Positions 54,295 to 63,584 of a stretch of 64,000 nucleotides of DNA are shown one piece after another; the first letter of the stretch is position 1; the number at the start of each line of letters is the position of its first letter. This DNA comes from Microbacterium sp. 8M (GTDB lineage: Bacteria > Actinomycetota > Actinomycetes > Actinomycetales > Microbacteriaceae): the NCBI RefSeq assembly GCF_902506375.1, contig NZ_LR733284.1:1267147-1331146 (forward strand), read 5' to 3'. The position numbers were made by a program, and so were the translations under genes. The notes under the pieces were generated by a model. It was not told the origin of the DNA. It searched no databases and saw only the letters and a program-made list of their open reading frames with translations.

Positions 54295-54300
54295 ACGCTA
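54295..54300 (-). promoter_or_regulatory. -10 element of pgi
   Basis: TAGCGT on the minus strand, six bases before ATG 54288. Confidence 0.55.
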
Positions 54301-54388
54301 GCGCGCCGTGGACCCCCTGTGCAGTTGATGACCGACGGCGCGAGAATCGGTGGGCGGAGCGGGGTGTCGCCTCGTCCGCCCAGCCGTC

Positions 54389-54769
54389 TCAGGCCTGCCC
54401 GCTGCGATCCGGCAGCTGCTGCAGCGTCCAGCGGTTGCCGTCGGGGTCCGCGAACGTGACGAAGCGCCCCCAGGCCAGGTCCTGCACGCCGTCGGCCTCC
54501 ACGCCCAGGCCCCGCAGGTGCGCGAGCGCCTCGTCGGCGTCCGGCACCACGACCTGGATCGTGTTCTGCCTTCCCGGCTCCAGGTCGATGCCGAGATTGG
54601 TGCCGAATGCGATCGAGCAGGCGGATCCGGGAGGCGTCATCTGCACGAAGCGCAGCCCCTCATACGGCGTCTGATCGTGATCGGCGTGGAAGCCGATCCG
54701 CTCGTAGAACTCCTTCGAACGGTCGACGTCCGTGACCGGCACGAAGATGAGCTCGATCTTCCAGTCCAT
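54389..54769 (-). CDS. VOC family (glyoxalase-like) protein
   Basis: A 126-residue single-domain vicinal-oxygen-chelate protein with the paired beta-alpha-beta-beta-beta modules: IELIFVPVTDVDRSKEFYERIGFHADHD and IQVVVPDADEALAHLRGLGVEADG, plus the closing RFVTFADPDGNRWTLQQL. His and Glu metal ligands are not clearly those of glyoxalase I, so it is likely a binding or resistance-type VOC. GGAG is nine bases before the ATG. Confidence 0.85.
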   Translation of the reverse strand: MDWKIELIFVPVTDVDRSKEFYERIGFHADHDQTPYEGLRFVQMTPPGSACSIAFGTNLGIDLEPGRQNTIQVVVPDADEALAHLRGLGVEADGVQDLAWGRFVTFADPDGNRWTLQQLPDRSGQA

Positions 54770-54893
54770 GCTGCACGCTCCTTCGAGTGGGGGAGTCCCA
54801 CCTGGACCCTCCGTCGTGACCGACGCTACGCCGGGCCACCGACATCGCGGGTCCGGGTGCGCGGCTGCGACGCACCCGGGGACGCAGACGCGC

Positions 54894-56465
54894 TCAGTCC
54901 TCGTCGCGCAGCGCCTCCGTCGCCTGGCGGTGCGGCAGCACCGGGTGCATCCCGGTGTAGCCCTCGCGCTGCCGGGCGGCGGCGAGGATGCCGCCCCGCG
55001 CGGCGAACCAGCCCACGATGAGCGCGGGCACGATCACCACCAGGGAGAGCAGAACCCACCGGCCGGTCTCGGTGAAGCCCATGGTCACGAGCACGAACAG
55101 CAGGAACGCGAGCGTCAGATATCCGGTGTAGGGCGCCCCGAACATGCGGAAGGACGGCCGGTCGAGGAGGCCCTTCTTCGCGAGCGAGTGCAGCTTCAGC
55201 TGGCACAGGATGATGGTGGCCCAGCCGCCGATGATCCCGAGCGCGGAGACCTCGAGCACGATCTCGAACGCCTGCGACGGCACGACGGCGTTGAGGACCA
55301 CGCCCGCGAGGGTGATGACCGACGTGAGCAGGATGCCGCCGTAGGGGACTCCGTTGCGGCTCATGCGGGCGGTGAAGCGCGGCGCGGATCCGTTCACCGA
55401 CATCGAGCGCAGGATGCGCCCGGTCGAGTACAGGCCGGCGTTGAGGCTGGAGAGCGCGGCGGTGAGCACCACGAAGTTCATCACCGAGCCCGCCACGGCT
55501 CCGGTCTGCGCGCCGCCGAGGTGGGAGAAGAAGGTGACGAACGGGGATTCGCCGGCCTTGTAGGTGCTGAACGGGAGCAGCAGCGACAGCAGCAGGATGG
55601 ATCCCACGTAGAAGATCGCGATGCGGACGACCACGGTGTTGATGGCGCGCGGCATCACCTTGGCGGGCTCCGCGGTCTCTCCGGCGGCCGTGCCGACGAG
55701 CTCGATCGACGCGTAGGCGAACACGACTCCGGAGATCGCGATCAACGGGGCGAACAGGCCCATCGGCAGGAGTCCGCCGTTCTCAGCGATGACCGAGAAG
55801 CCCGTCGGGCCCACGTCGGTGGATCCCTGCATGATGAGGATGACCGATCCGATGATCAGGAAGGCGACGAGCGCCGCGACCTTGATCATGGCGAACCAGA
55901 ACTCCATCTCGCCGAAGAGTTTGACGCTGACGAGGTTGAGGGAGAGGACGACGACGAGGGCGATGAGCGCGATGGCCCATTGCGGGACGGCCTGCAGCGG
56001 CGGCCAGTACTGGGCCCAGAACTTGACGTAGAGGGCGGCGGCGGTGACGTCGACGATGGAGGTCATGGCCCAGTTGAGGAAGTAGAGCCAGCCGCTGACG
56101 AAGGCCATCTTCTCGCCGTAGAACTCGCGGGCGTAGGAGACGAAGGATCCGGAGGAGGGGCGGTGCAGGACGAGTTCGCCGAGGGCGCGGAGGATGAGGA
56201 AGGCGAAGAATCCGCAGACGGCGTAGACGAGGATGAGGGCGGGGCCGCTGGAGGCGAGGCGTCCGCCAGCGCCCATGAACAGTCCGGTGCCGATGGCGCC
56301 GCCGATCGCGATCATCTGGATCTGGCGGGGTTTGAGGGCCTTGTGGTAGCCGGCGTCCTCGCTGGAGAAGTCCTCGACGGCCATGGTGCGGTCGCCGGTC
56401 AGCTCCCGCTCGTTCTCGAGGGCGTCCTCCGGATCGAGAGCCGGGCCGGGGGTGTGATCGCTCAT
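54894..56465 (-). CDS. Amino acid permease, L-asparagine permease type
   Basis: A 523-residue APC-superfamily membrane protein with about 12 helices. The TM1 break [17 protein letters not shown] follows [29 protein letters not shown] lies at the TM3 loop and [18 protein letters not shown] late. Overall closest to AnsP-type L-asparagine permeases of actinobacteria. ATG 56465 follows AAAGG; an upstream frame to 56981 is rejected because its added residues are low-complexity. No asparaginase is adjacent. Confidence 0.85.
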   Translation of the reverse strand: MSDHTPGPALDPEDALENERELTGDRTMAVEDFSSEDAGYHKALKPRQIQMIAIGGAIGTGLFMGAGGRLASSGPALILVYAVCGFFAFLILRALGELVLHRPSSGSFVSYAREFYGEKMAFVSGWLYFLNWAMTSIVDVTAAALYVKFWAQYWPPLQAVPQWAIALIALVVVLSLNLVSVKLFGEMEFWFAMIKVAALVAFLIIGSVILIMQGSTDVGPTGFSVIAENGGLLPMGLFAPLIAISGVVFAYASIELVGTAAGETAEPAKVMPRAINTVVVRIAIFYVGSILLLSLLLPFSTYKAGESPFVTFFSHLGGAQTGAVAGSVMNFVVLTAALSSLNAGLYSTGRILRSMSVNGSAPRFTARMSRNGVPYGGILLTSVITLAGVVLNAVVPSQAFEIVLEVSALGIIGGWATIILCQLKLHSLAKKGLLDRPSFRMFGAPYTGYLTLAFLLFVLVTMGFTETGRWVLLSLVVIVPALIVGWFAARGGILAAARQREGYTGMHPVLPHRQATEALRDED

Positions 56466-56835
56466 TGCGATGCCTTTCGTCGTGGCCGCCCCGGGACGAC
56501 AGCCGTTCACCGATGCAACCGAGATCATCCCCCCGACGCAGTGCGCAGGGCAACGAACGAACCGGCGCGGCGCCGTTTCGGCCGCACCGATGCCAGGGCG
56601 ATAACGCGCCATGACCCGAACCAGCCTCGTCGGCGACAGGCCCCGCGGCTGCACAGATCTCCGGATACCCGGGCAAAGGCGGCCAGCTCGCGGATACGCT
56701 GGTGAGCCGGACGAACGCATACGCGGATCCAGCCATGGAGGCCCACCGCGCGTTCGCGACGCGAGCGGCCGAGCAGACCGCGGCGGACACGGTACCGAGC
56801 ACGGCGCAGGGGACTGCGCAGAAGGAGAGCAGATC
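56466..56835 (+). other. 370-bp intergenic region; possible small ORF upstream of aldo/keto reductase
   Basis: Divergent gap between the permease and the reductase. A TACGCT -10-like word is at 56695-56700. A short open frame from GTG 56702 or ATG 56732 ends at 56839 with ATGA overlap on the reductase start, encoding 35 to 45 mostly Ala/Thr residues. Weak evidence for translation. Nothing else is recognised. Confidence 0.3.
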
Positions 56836-57765
56836 ATGAAGCAGGTGCGATTCGGATCCGGATCCGCCCCCGCCGTCGTCGCCGGGATGATGCGCATCGA
56901 CGGCCGCTCCGACGCGGAGATCCGCGAGCTGTACGACACCGCGCGCGCCAGCGGCATCGACTTCTTCGACCACGCCGACATCTACGGCGGTGCGATGCAC
57001 GTCTGCGAGGACCGCTTCGGCGCCGCCCTCGGGCTCTCCGCCGCGGAGCGCGATGAGATCACGCTGCAGACCAAGTGCGGGATCGTCCCTTCGCAGGGCA
57101 TGTTCGACTTCTCGTACGAGCACATCATGCGCCAGGTCGAGGGATCCCTGAAGGCGCTGCGCACCGATCGGATCGACGTGCTGCTGCTGCATCGCCCCGA
57201 CGCGCTGGTCGAGCCGGAGGAGGTCGCGCGGGCGTTCGACGAACTGCACGCCTCGGGCAAGGTGCGTTCCTTCGGCGTCTCCAACCACACCCCGGGTCAG
57301 ATCGATCTGCTCAAGACCGCGGTGACCCAGCCGATCGTGGCGAACCAGCTGCAGCTGTCGATCACGCACGCCCCGATCATCGCGCAGCCGATCGCCGCCA
57401 ACATGGCGGGTCTTGACCAGAGCGTCGTCCGCGACGGCGGCGGGATCGTCGAGTACTGCCGGATCGCGGGCATCACGATCCAGGCATGGTCGCCCTATCA
57501 GGCGGGGTTCTTCACGGGCGTCTTCCTGGACAACCCGGCCTACCCCGAGCTCAACGAGGCGATCGAGCGGATCGCGGCGACGCACGGCGTCACGCCCATC
57601 GGCGTCGCGACCGCATGGATCACCCGCCATCCTGCGGGGATGCAGGTGGTGCTCGGCACGACCACCCCGTCGCGCGTGCAGGAGGCCGCCGCGGGCGCCG
57701 ACGTCGAGCTCAGCCGTGCGGAGTGGTACGAGCTGTTCCGGGCTGCCGGCCACACCCTGCCGTAG
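56836..57765 (+). CDS. Aldo/keto reductase
   Basis: A 309-residue NADP-dependent oxidoreductase, (beta/alpha)8 barrel of the YdhF-like group. Catalytic Asp in DHADIYG, Lys in LQTKCGIV and His in [10 protein letters not shown]; the NADP region shows [12 protein letters not shown] and [17 protein letters not shown] precedes ATG 56836. Likely reduces small carbonyls; true substrate unknown. Confidence 0.9.
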   Translation: MKQVRFGSGSAPAVVAGMMRIDGRSDAEIRELYDTARASGIDFFDHADIYGGAMHVCEDRFGAALGLSAAERDEITLQTKCGIVPSQGMFDFSYEHIMRQVEGSLKALRTDRIDVLLLHRPDALVEPEEVARAFDELHASGKVRSFGVSNHTPGQIDLLKTAVTQPIVANQLQLSITHAPIIAQPIAANMAGLDQSVVRDGGGIVEYCRIAGITIQAWSPYQAGFFTGVFLDNPAYPELNEAIERIAATHGVTPIGVATAWITRHPAGMQVVLGTTTPSRVQEAAAGADVELSRAEWYELFRAAGHTLP

Positions 57766-57796
57766 CGGGGCGGACCCGGGATCCGCTGCGGTCTGG

Positions 57797-57802
57797 CAGG
57801 CT
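57797..57802 (+). promoter_or_regulatory. -10 element of PLDc_N gene
   Basis: CAGGCT, six bases before ATG 57809 (leaderless spacing); weak match to TAnnnT. Confidence 0.35.
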
Positions 57803-57808
57803 GTCGTC

Positions 57809-58180
57809 ATGGGCGTGGTGTTCTCGATCCTCCTGCTGGCACTGATGATCGGCGCGCTCATCGACATCATCACGCGCCGTGACGACCAGGTGAAGCACCT
57901 GCCGAAGGTCTTCTGGATCATCCTGGTGATCCTCCTGCCGCTCGCCGGATCCCTGATCTGGTTCCTCGTCGGGCGGGAGTACGACGGGGAGGGGATCCGC
58001 CTGCCGCAGCGGCGTGAGCGCCGTCCGTCGTCACCGCCGCCGCCGGAACCTTCACAACCCGTGGACACGCGCAGCACCGAGCAGCAGATCGCCGATCTCG
58101 ACCGCGAGATCGAGGAGTGGCGGCTGCGCGCCGAGATCGAGAAGCGCAAGAAGCAGCAGGGCGAGGAGGGCGCGGGATGA
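57809..58180 (+). CDS. PLD nuclease N-terminal-domain membrane protein
   Basis: A 123-residue protein with two membrane helices (about 2-20 and 33-51), KHLPKVFWIILVILLPLAGSLIWFLVGR being the PLDc_N motif, then a Pro-rich linker and a charged helical tail (STEQQIADLDREIEEWRLRAEIEKRKKQ) likely to form a coiled coil. Overlaps the next gene by 4 bp. Function unknown. Confidence 0.8.
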   Translation: MGVVFSILLLALMIGALIDIITRRDDQVKHLPKVFWIILVILLPLAGSLIWFLVGREYDGEGIRLPQRRERRPSSPPPPEPSQPVDTRSTEQQIADLDREIEEWRLRAEIEKRKKQQGEEGAG

Positions 58181-59166
58181 ACGGCACGAGCCCGCGCCGC
58201 GCGGTGATCGGCGGCGGCAGCGGGTACCTCGGAACCGCGCTGCGCGATGCGCTGCGGGTCGATGGCTTCGACGTCCGCACGATCGGACGCGGCCCCGACG
58301 CCGACGCGCGCTGGGGCGATGACGCCGGCATCCTGCGGCTCGTCGACGGCGCGGAGCTGGTGATCGGGCTCGCCGGGCGCCGCATCGACTGCCGTTACAC
58401 CGACCGCAACCGCGAGGAGATCCTGCGGTCGCGGGTGCGCACGACGGCCGCGCTGCACAGGGCGATCACCGCGGCCGCGCGTCCGCCGGCCGTGTGGATG
58501 AACGGCAGCTCCGCCACCGCCTACCGCTACTCGCTGGACACGCCGCGCACGGAGGCGGATCCCGTCGACGAGAAGGGGTTCTCACCGGACGTCACCCGGG
58601 AGTGGGAGGCCGCACTCTTCGCGGGCGAGACCCCGGGCACGCGCCGGATCGCCCTGCGCACCTCTCTCGTGTTCGGCCGCGGCGCCCCGGTGATGAACCT
58701 GCTGCTGCGCCTGGCGAGGCTCGGGCTGGGCGGCCCGCAGTACGACGGTTGGTGGTTCCCGCATCGGCGCTATCGGGGGATCGGCGCCCACCCCACCGAG
58801 CCGGACCGGCCCGACTACGAGCGCTCCCGGGGTCGGCAGCGGCTGAGCTGGATGCACGAGCAGGATTTCGTGCAGGCGGTGCGGTTCCTGCGCGACCACG
58901 ACGAGATCGCGGGCCCGGTGAACATGGCGTCGCCGCACGCCGTGACGAACATCGCGCTCATGCGCACCCTGCGCCGCGCCGTGCACGCGCCGTTCGGGCT
59001 GCCCTCGCCGCGTTTCGTGCTGGAGCCGGGGATGGCGGTGCTGCGCACGGAGTCGGAGCTCGTGCTGAAGAGCCGGTGGGTGCTGCCGCAGGTGCTCGAG
59101 GACGCCGGGTATGTGTTCCGGTTCCCGGAGCTGGACGGTGCGGTGCGGGCGATCGTGAGGCGCTGA
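58177..59166 (+). CDS. TIGR01777-family NAD(P)-dependent epimerase
   Basis: A 329-residue atypical SDR of the YfcH/SDR39U1 group. Nucleotide loop VIGGGSGYLGTALRDAL at the N-terminus, VIGLAGRRIDCRYTDRNR, the EILRSRVRTTAAL helix, and MNGSSATAYRY; the C-terminal part ends with the SRWVLPQVLEDAGYVFRFPEL motif. Overlaps the upstream gene by 4 bp (ATGA). It faces a paralog at 59194. Substrate unknown. Confidence 0.85.
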   Translation: MNGTSPRRAVIGGGSGYLGTALRDALRVDGFDVRTIGRGPDADARWGDDAGILRLVDGAELVIGLAGRRIDCRYTDRNREEILRSRVRTTAALHRAITAAARPPAVWMNGSSATAYRYSLDTPRTEADPVDEKGFSPDVTREWEAALFAGETPGTRRIALRTSLVFGRGAPVMNLLLRLARLGLGGPQYDGWWFPHRRYRGIGAHPTEPDRPDYERSRGRQRLSWMHEQDFVQAVRFLRDHDEIAGPVNMASPHAVTNIALMRTLRRAVHAPFGLPSPRFVLEPGMAVLRTESELVLKSRWVLPQVLEDAGYVFRFPELDGAVRAIVRR

Positions 59167-59193
59167 GACCCCGGCTCGCCCGCACCGACGGTG

Positions 59194-60171
59194 TCAGGAG
59201 CTGGCCGAGAACGACGTCTCCACGGCTTCGGGCAGAGCCGGGTGACGGAACACGTAGCCCGCGTCGAGCAGCTTCTCCGGGACGACCCAGCGGCTCTTCA
59301 GGATCAGCTCGGTCTCCGTGCGGAGCGCGATGGCGCCGAGCTCCAGCATCCAGCGCGCTGCGGGCAGCCCGAACGGCACGCCGACCGCGTGCCGGATCGT
59401 CGCCATGAGCGTGCGGTTGTCGCTCCCCTCGGGGGCGACGGCGTTGACCGGCCCATCCAGCCCCGGATGGTGCTCCAGGAAGGCGATGATCCCGGCGACG
59501 TCGTCGAGGTGCACCCAGCTGAACCGCTGTCTCCCGCCGCGCGTGCGGAACTCATGCGCGGTGCCGGCGGCGCGCCGCGCACGGGTGATCGGCCACCGCC
59601 CGTCGTGCTGCGTTCCGCCGAGCCCGCAGCGGGCGAGCGTGCGCAGGGTGGCCAGCACTCCGCCGTCGCCGAGCACGATCGCTGTGCGAAGAGCCACGCG
59701 CCGGGTGCGCGGGAGCTCGCCGGCGAACAGCTCCCGCTCCCAGGCCCGCGCCACCTCGACGGAGAAGCCGGTGCCCGGCTCGCCGCCGGACTCGGTCTGC
59801 GGACGGTCGTCCGCATGCCGGTAGATCGTGGCGGTCGAGGAATTGACCCAGAGCCGTGGCGGGGCGGCGGCGCGCCCGATCGCGGTGCGCAGCACGGCCG
59901 TTGTCTCGACCCGGGAACGGAGGATCTCGGCCCGGTTCGCCGGCGTGTAGCGGCAGTTCACGCTCTTGCCCGCCAGGCCCACGATGAGGTCCGCTCCGTC
60001 GACGGCGGCGTCGATGCCCTGTTGGTCGTCCCAGGTCAGATCCGCGCCGCGGCGCGAGATGGTGACCACTTCACGACCCTCGGCGCGCCAGCGCCGCTGC
60101 AGGTCCTGCCCGATGAAGCCGGTGGACCCGCCCAGCACGACTCGCCCGCAAGCGACGCCTTCCCTGTCCAT
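59194..60171 (-). CDS. TIGR01777-family NAD(P)-dependent epimerase, second copy
   Basis: A 325-residue paralog of the preceding gene in opposite orientation, 27 bp apart. Shares GGSTGFIGQDLQ, IVGLAGKSVNCRYTPANR, EILRSRVETTAVL and SRWVVPEKLLDAGYVFRHPAL. Stronger match to the family core in SSTATIYRHADD. Start ATG 60171 sits six bases from a TAGTGT -10 (leaderless). Role unknown; duplication is older because many positions differ. Confidence 0.85.
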   Translation of the reverse strand: MDREGVACGRVVLGGSTGFIGQDLQRRWRAEGREVVTISRRGADLTWDDQQGIDAAVDGADLIVGLAGKSVNCRYTPANRAEILRSRVETTAVLRTAIGRAAAPPRLWVNSSTATIYRHADDRPQTESGGEPGTGFSVEVARAWERELFAGELPRTRRVALRTAIVLGDGGVLATLRTLARCGLGGTQHDGRWPITRARRAAGTAHEFRTRGGRQRFSWVHLDDVAGIIAFLEHHPGLDGPVNAVAPEGSDNRTLMATIRHAVGVPFGLPAARWMLELGAIALRTETELILKSRWVVPEKLLDAGYVFRHPALPEAVETSFSASS

Positions 60172-60177
60172 GCCCCG

Positions 60178-60183
60178 ACACTA
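60178..60183 (-). promoter_or_regulatory. -10 element of second TIGR01777 gene
   Basis: TAGTGT on the minus strand, six bases before ATG 60171. Confidence 0.55.
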
Positions 60184-60225
60184 TCGAACATGTTCAAAAA
60201 ATGGGAATCGGAGTTCTCCCAAGAG

Positions 60226-60284
60226 TTCAGGTCGCGAAATCTGCGCTTCCGGGCACGGTGGAAGAGCAGATTTCGCGACCTGAA
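60226..60284. repeat. Dispersed palindromic element, copy B (intact)
   Basis: Perfect 19-bp arms at 60226-60244 and 60266-60284, beginning TTCAGGTCGCGAAATCTGC, with an inner CTTCC/GGAAG stem (46-50 and 60-64 of 602xx) giving a stem of about 24 pairs with one mismatch. The first 29 bases match copy A at 2981 with one mismatch. It lies 35 bp past the NYN-gene stop, so it may also act as its terminator. Confidence 0.85.
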
Positions 60285-60319
60285 TGCGAGAGAGGCTCGA
60301 TCAGAGCCGGATCCTGCCG

Positions 60320-61234
60320 TCAGCTCTCGATGAGGCGCACCAGGCGCTCGTGGCCCGACTCCTCGAGCTCGGCGATGTCGGCGCGGGACTTGAGGAACGC
60401 GTTGAACGACCGGTAGCCGAGGGCTTTCTCGCTGAACGACGGATCCATCCGGCGCATCTGGGTCTTCACGGCCGAGCTGTGCAGCCACTCGTCGCCGTCG
60501 CTCTTGTCGTGACCGAGGCGCAGCGCACGCACGAGCGTCGCCGTCGCCTGGTCCTGGTCGCTGGTGGTGGGCTCGTCCTTGTCGGCGGCCGCCCGGGACT
60601 GCTTGCGGGCGCCCTGCGCCTGCTTGGCGGCGGGCTTCTTCGGGGCCGCGGCGGCGGGCGCGGCGACGCGCTCCACGCCGGGGAGCGAGTCGTACGCCTC
60701 GAACTCGTCGCAGGCCGCCGCCAGCGACTTCGCGGTGGAGCCGGCGACGCCGACGCCGACCACATAGCGACCGAGGCGCTTGCAGCGCTGTGCGAGCGGC
60801 ACGTAGTCGCTGTCGCCGGCGACGATCACCACGTGCGTCAGATCGGGGAGGCGGAACATGTCCTCCACGGCGTCCACAGCGAGACGGATGTCGGCGCCGT
60901 TCTTGGCGTACGCCGCGGCGGGGAACAGCTGCACCAGGTCCACCGCCCTGGCCACGAGCTGGGACCGGTACTCGGCGTTCACCGGGGACGACCAGTCGGC
61001 GTACGCGCGCGTCAGCACGAGGGTGCCGAACGACGAGGCGTAGTCGATGATCGCGCCCACGTCGATCGTCGCGGAGCGCAGCCGCTCCGCCACCTCGGCA
61101 TCGCCCGGGTTCTCCTGGATCCGCTGCCTGTCCTTGCTGTAGGCGTTGCGCCCGTGCACGCGGTCGTACCAGGAGATGACGATGTTGTCGAAGTCGAGAT
61201 AGACGGCGACGCGGGTGTCCTGCGGTTCGGCCAT
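60320..61234 (-). CDS. NYN-domain nuclease with LOTUS/OST-HTH domain
   Basis: A 304-residue protein. The N-terminal NYN (PIN-like) ribonuclease domain has the acidic pattern LDFDN (13-17), Asp115, GDSDY (140-144) with VVIVAGDSDYVPL, giving a likely metal site. A charged, Ala/Lys-rich linker (about 185-225) connects to a C-terminal winged-helix-like domain, with AVKTQMRRMDPSFSEKALGYRSFNAFLKS matching the OST-HTH/LOTUS pattern. RNA binding and cleavage are inferred. GGAGGAG lies before the ATG. Standalone gene. Confidence 0.8.
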   Translation of the reverse strand: MAEPQDTRVAVYLDFDNIVISWYDRVHGRNAYSKDRQRIQENPGDAEVAERLRSATIDVGAIIDYASSFGTLVLTRAYADWSSPVNAEYRSQLVARAVDLVQLFPAAAYAKNGADIRLAVDAVEDMFRLPDLTHVVIVAGDSDYVPLAQRCKRLGRYVVGVGVAGSTAKSLAAACDEFEAYDSLPGVERVAAPAAAAPKKPAAKQAQGARKQSRAAADKDEPTTSDQDQATATLVRALRLGHDKSDGDEWLHSSAVKTQMRRMDPSFSEKALGYRSFNAFLKSRADIAELEESGHERLVRLIES

Positions 61235-61254
61235 GGGTTCTCCTCCGGAGTCGG

Positions 61255-62274
61255 TCAGGCGGTCTCGCCCGGATACCGGACGCCGATCTGCGCGCGGATG
61301 TCGTCGAGCAGGCCCATGATCGCGACCGATTCCGCCACGGGCAGGAGATCACTGTCCAGCGTCCCGTCCGCGACGTACCGTTCGGCAGCGAGGGCCTGGT
61401 ACTGCATGCCACGGCCGCCCCCGCGTCCGTGCGCGGTCGTGCGACCGTCGAACTCCTCCAGGACGGTGCCGTCGGCGGCAACGACGCGGAAGGTCGTGGG
61501 GGAGTACCAGACCCGGTCGATCTCGATGCGCGCGAGCGTGCCGAGGACGACGGCGGTGTTGGGACCCGCCGCGCGCGACGACGACAGCGTCGTGGAGATC
61601 GCGCCGCCCGAGTGCGTCATGATCGTGGCGACCTCGGCGTCGGCGCCGGTTTCGACGAGGCGGCTCGTGGCCTGCACGGTGAGGGGTGCGCCGAGCAGGT
61701 CGTGCACGAACGAGATCGGATAGATCCCGAGGTCGAGCAGCGCGCCGCCGCCGAGCTCGAGCGCGTTCAGGCGGTGGGCCGGGTCGATCGGGAGGGCCTG
61801 GGTGTGGTCGGCCGACACGGCGCGGATCTCGCCCAGCGTGCCGTCCGCGATGATCTCCCGGATCCGGGCCATGTGCGGCAGGTAGCGCGTCCACATCGCC
61901 TCCATGACCAGCAGGCCCTTCTCGCGGCCCAGGTCCGCGAGGTCCTGCGCCTCGGCGCGGTTCAGCGTGAAGGCCTTCTCGACGAGCACGTGCTTGCCGT
62001 GCTCGAGCGCGAGACGGGCTGCGGCGTGATGCATGGGATGCGGAGTCGCGACGTAGACGATGTCGACATCGGGATCCGCCACCAGGGCCTCGTAGGACCC
62101 GTGCGCGTGCGGGATGTCGAAGCGGGCCGCGAACGCGTCGGCGGACTCCTGCGAACGGGAGCCGACGGCGACGAGGTCGCGCCCTGCCGTGTGCAGGTCG
62201 GCGGCGAAGGCGGCGGCGATGCCGCCCGTGGCGAGGATGCCCCAGCTCAGCGCTGGTGGAGTGTGCCCGGTCAT
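61255..62274 (-). CDS. Gfo/Idh/MocA-family oxidoreductase
   Basis: A 339-residue NAD(P)-dependent dehydrogenase. Rossmann loop WGILATGGIAAAFAADLHTAG, then the conserved VATPHPMHHAAARLALEHGKHVLVEKAF (substrate Lys in EKAF), and an alpha/beta C-terminal domain with ELGGGALLDLGIYPI. Trans-dihydrodiol- or sugar-type substrates are usual. Leaderless start at 62274 with TACGCT six bases upstream. 20 bp downstream lies the NYN gene on the same strand. Confidence 0.88.
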   Translation of the reverse strand: MTGHTPPALSWGILATGGIAAAFAADLHTAGRDLVAVGSRSQESADAFAARFDIPHAHGSYEALVADPDVDIVYVATPHPMHHAAARLALEHGKHVLVEKAFTLNRAEAQDLADLGREKGLLVMEAMWTRYLPHMARIREIIADGTLGEIRAVSADHTQALPIDPAHRLNALELGGGALLDLGIYPISFVHDLLGAPLTVQATSRLVETGADAEVATIMTHSGGAISTTLSSSRAAGPNTAVVLGTLARIEIDRVWYSPTTFRVVAADGTVLEEFDGRTTAHGRGGGRGMQYQALAAERYVADGTLDSDLLPVAESVAIMGLLDDIRAQIGVRYPGETA

Positions 62275-62280
62275 GCCTCC

Positions 62281-62286
62281 AGCGTA
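62281..62286 (-). promoter_or_regulatory. -10 element of Gfo/Idh gene
   Basis: TACGCT on the minus strand, six bases before ATG 62274. Confidence 0.55.
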
Positions 62287-62341
62287 GGCGCATCCGATGT
62301 GCCGAGGACCCCGGCGCGATGCCCGCGGCGCAGGTGGTTGG

Positions 62342-62347
62342 CATGAT
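62342..62347 (+). promoter_or_regulatory. -10 element of sulfurtransferase gene
   Basis: CATGAT, six bases before ATG 62354. Confidence 0.45.
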
Positions 62348-62353
62348 GGGGCC

Positions 62354-63211
62354 ATGGCCGATCTCATCACCGCCGACGAACTGCTCTCCCTCCTCGCTGA
62401 GGGGCCGCAGCCGCGGATCCTGGACGTGCGCTACCGGCTCGGACACACGGACGGGCACGAGAAGTACCTCGCCGGGCATCTGCCAGGCGCCGTGTTCGCC
62501 GACCTGGAGGCGGAGCTCGCCGCGCACGGAGGGCCCGCGGACGGACGCCATCCGCTCCCCTCCGACGAGGATCTCGAGCGGGCCGCGCGCCGCTGGGGGA
62601 TCCGCGACGGGCAGACGGTCGTCGTGTACGACGACTCGCGTTCGCTGCCCGCGTCGCGCGCCTGGTGGGCCCTGCGCCGCGCGGGGGTCGCCGATGTGCG
62701 GGTGCTCGACGGCGGTCTGGGCGCATGGCGGGCGGCCGGGGGAGCGGTCGAGGAGGGCGAGGTCGTGCCGGCGCCGAGCGACGTCGTGCTCGGACGACCG
62801 GGCGCGGCGGACGTGCTGGACGCGGATGGCGTGGCGGCGTGGACCGGGGTGCTGCTGGACGCCCGTGCCCCCGAGCGGTTCCGCGGGGAGACCGAGCCGA
62901 TCGATCCGGTCGCCGGCCACATCCCCGGCGCCCGCAACCTGCCGATCACCGAGGTGCTCACGGAGGACGCGCGCTTCCGCAGCCCGTCCGAGATCGAGGC
63001 GGCGTTCGAGGCCGTCGGCGCCGGCGAGGAGGTGCCGATCGCGGCGTACTGCGGATCGGGCGTGACCGCGGCCCAGCTCGCGCTCGCCGGGGCCCTCATC
63101 GGGCGCGAGGTGACGGTGTACCCCGGATCCTGGAGTGCGTGGTCGAACACCCCAGGACGTCCCGTCGAGGTCGGAGCGGTGCCCGCCGAGGAGGATCCGC
63201 TGGAGAGCTGA
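62354..63211 (+). CDS. Thiosulfate/3-mercaptopyruvate sulfurtransferase
   Basis: A 285-residue two-rhodanese-domain enzyme; the second domain holds the active-site Cys in YCGSGVTAAQ. The inactive first domain keeps RYRLGHTDGHEKYLAGHLPGAV; the linker HIPGARNLP opens the second domain. CGSGVTA is the loop of 3-mercaptopyruvate or thiosulfate sulfurtransferases. Transfers sulfane sulfur to cyanide or thiols. Leaderless ATG 62354; an upstream in-frame start at 62297 is rejected. Confidence 0.9.
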   Translation: MADLITADELLSLLAEGPQPRILDVRYRLGHTDGHEKYLAGHLPGAVFADLEAELAAHGGPADGRHPLPSDEDLERAARRWGIRDGQTVVVYDDSRSLPASRAWWALRRAGVADVRVLDGGLGAWRAAGGAVEEGEVVPAPSDVVLGRPGAADVLDADGVAAWTGVLLDARAPERFRGETEPIDPVAGHIPGARNLPITEVLTEDARFRSPSEIEAAFEAVGAGEEVPIAAYCGSGVTAAQLALAGALIGREVTVYPGSWSAWSNTPGRPVEVGAVPAEEDPLES

Positions 63212-63584
63212 CCGCGCCCCGCGCTCGCTGAGCTCGACCCGCGCTCGCTGGGCTCGACACGCGGCGCTGATCGCGATGCGCGAGAACAGGCGGACGCGCG
63301 AGGACAGGCGGATCCTGGTCGCGATCGCCTGATCCGGCGTGTTCGCCTGATTCCGCGCGTCGCGTTCCGCGCGCCGCGGACCGCGGCCGCGCGCGGGGGA
63401 TCCGCACGCGCGTGGAGAGGGGTGCCGCCGGTCCCCTCGGCGGCACCCCCGTTTCGGATCGCTGTGCGTCAACCCGACTGCGCACATCCCCACACCCACG
63501 GTGCCCCAGCGGCCGGCCTGCGCCGACCGCACCATGTCGATCCGCAGAACAAGAGCAGGCGTCCTCCGCCGTGATACATCGGAT
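63212..63584. other. 373-bp intergenic region between sulfurtransferase and CHAT gene
   Basis: Contains a 20-bp tandem pair, GCGCTCGCTGAGCTCGACCC and a near copy (63221-63260), several GCGCG/CGATCG-rich words and a hairpin (63419-63449). The frames in it do not look like genes. Confidence 0.6.
63419..63449. terminator. Possible terminator hairpin
   Basis: GGGGTGCCGCC (63419-63429) and GGCGGCACCCC (63439-63449), 9-nt loop, followed by CGTTT. It lies 136 bp from the CHAT stop on the side expected for it. Confidence 0.5.
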
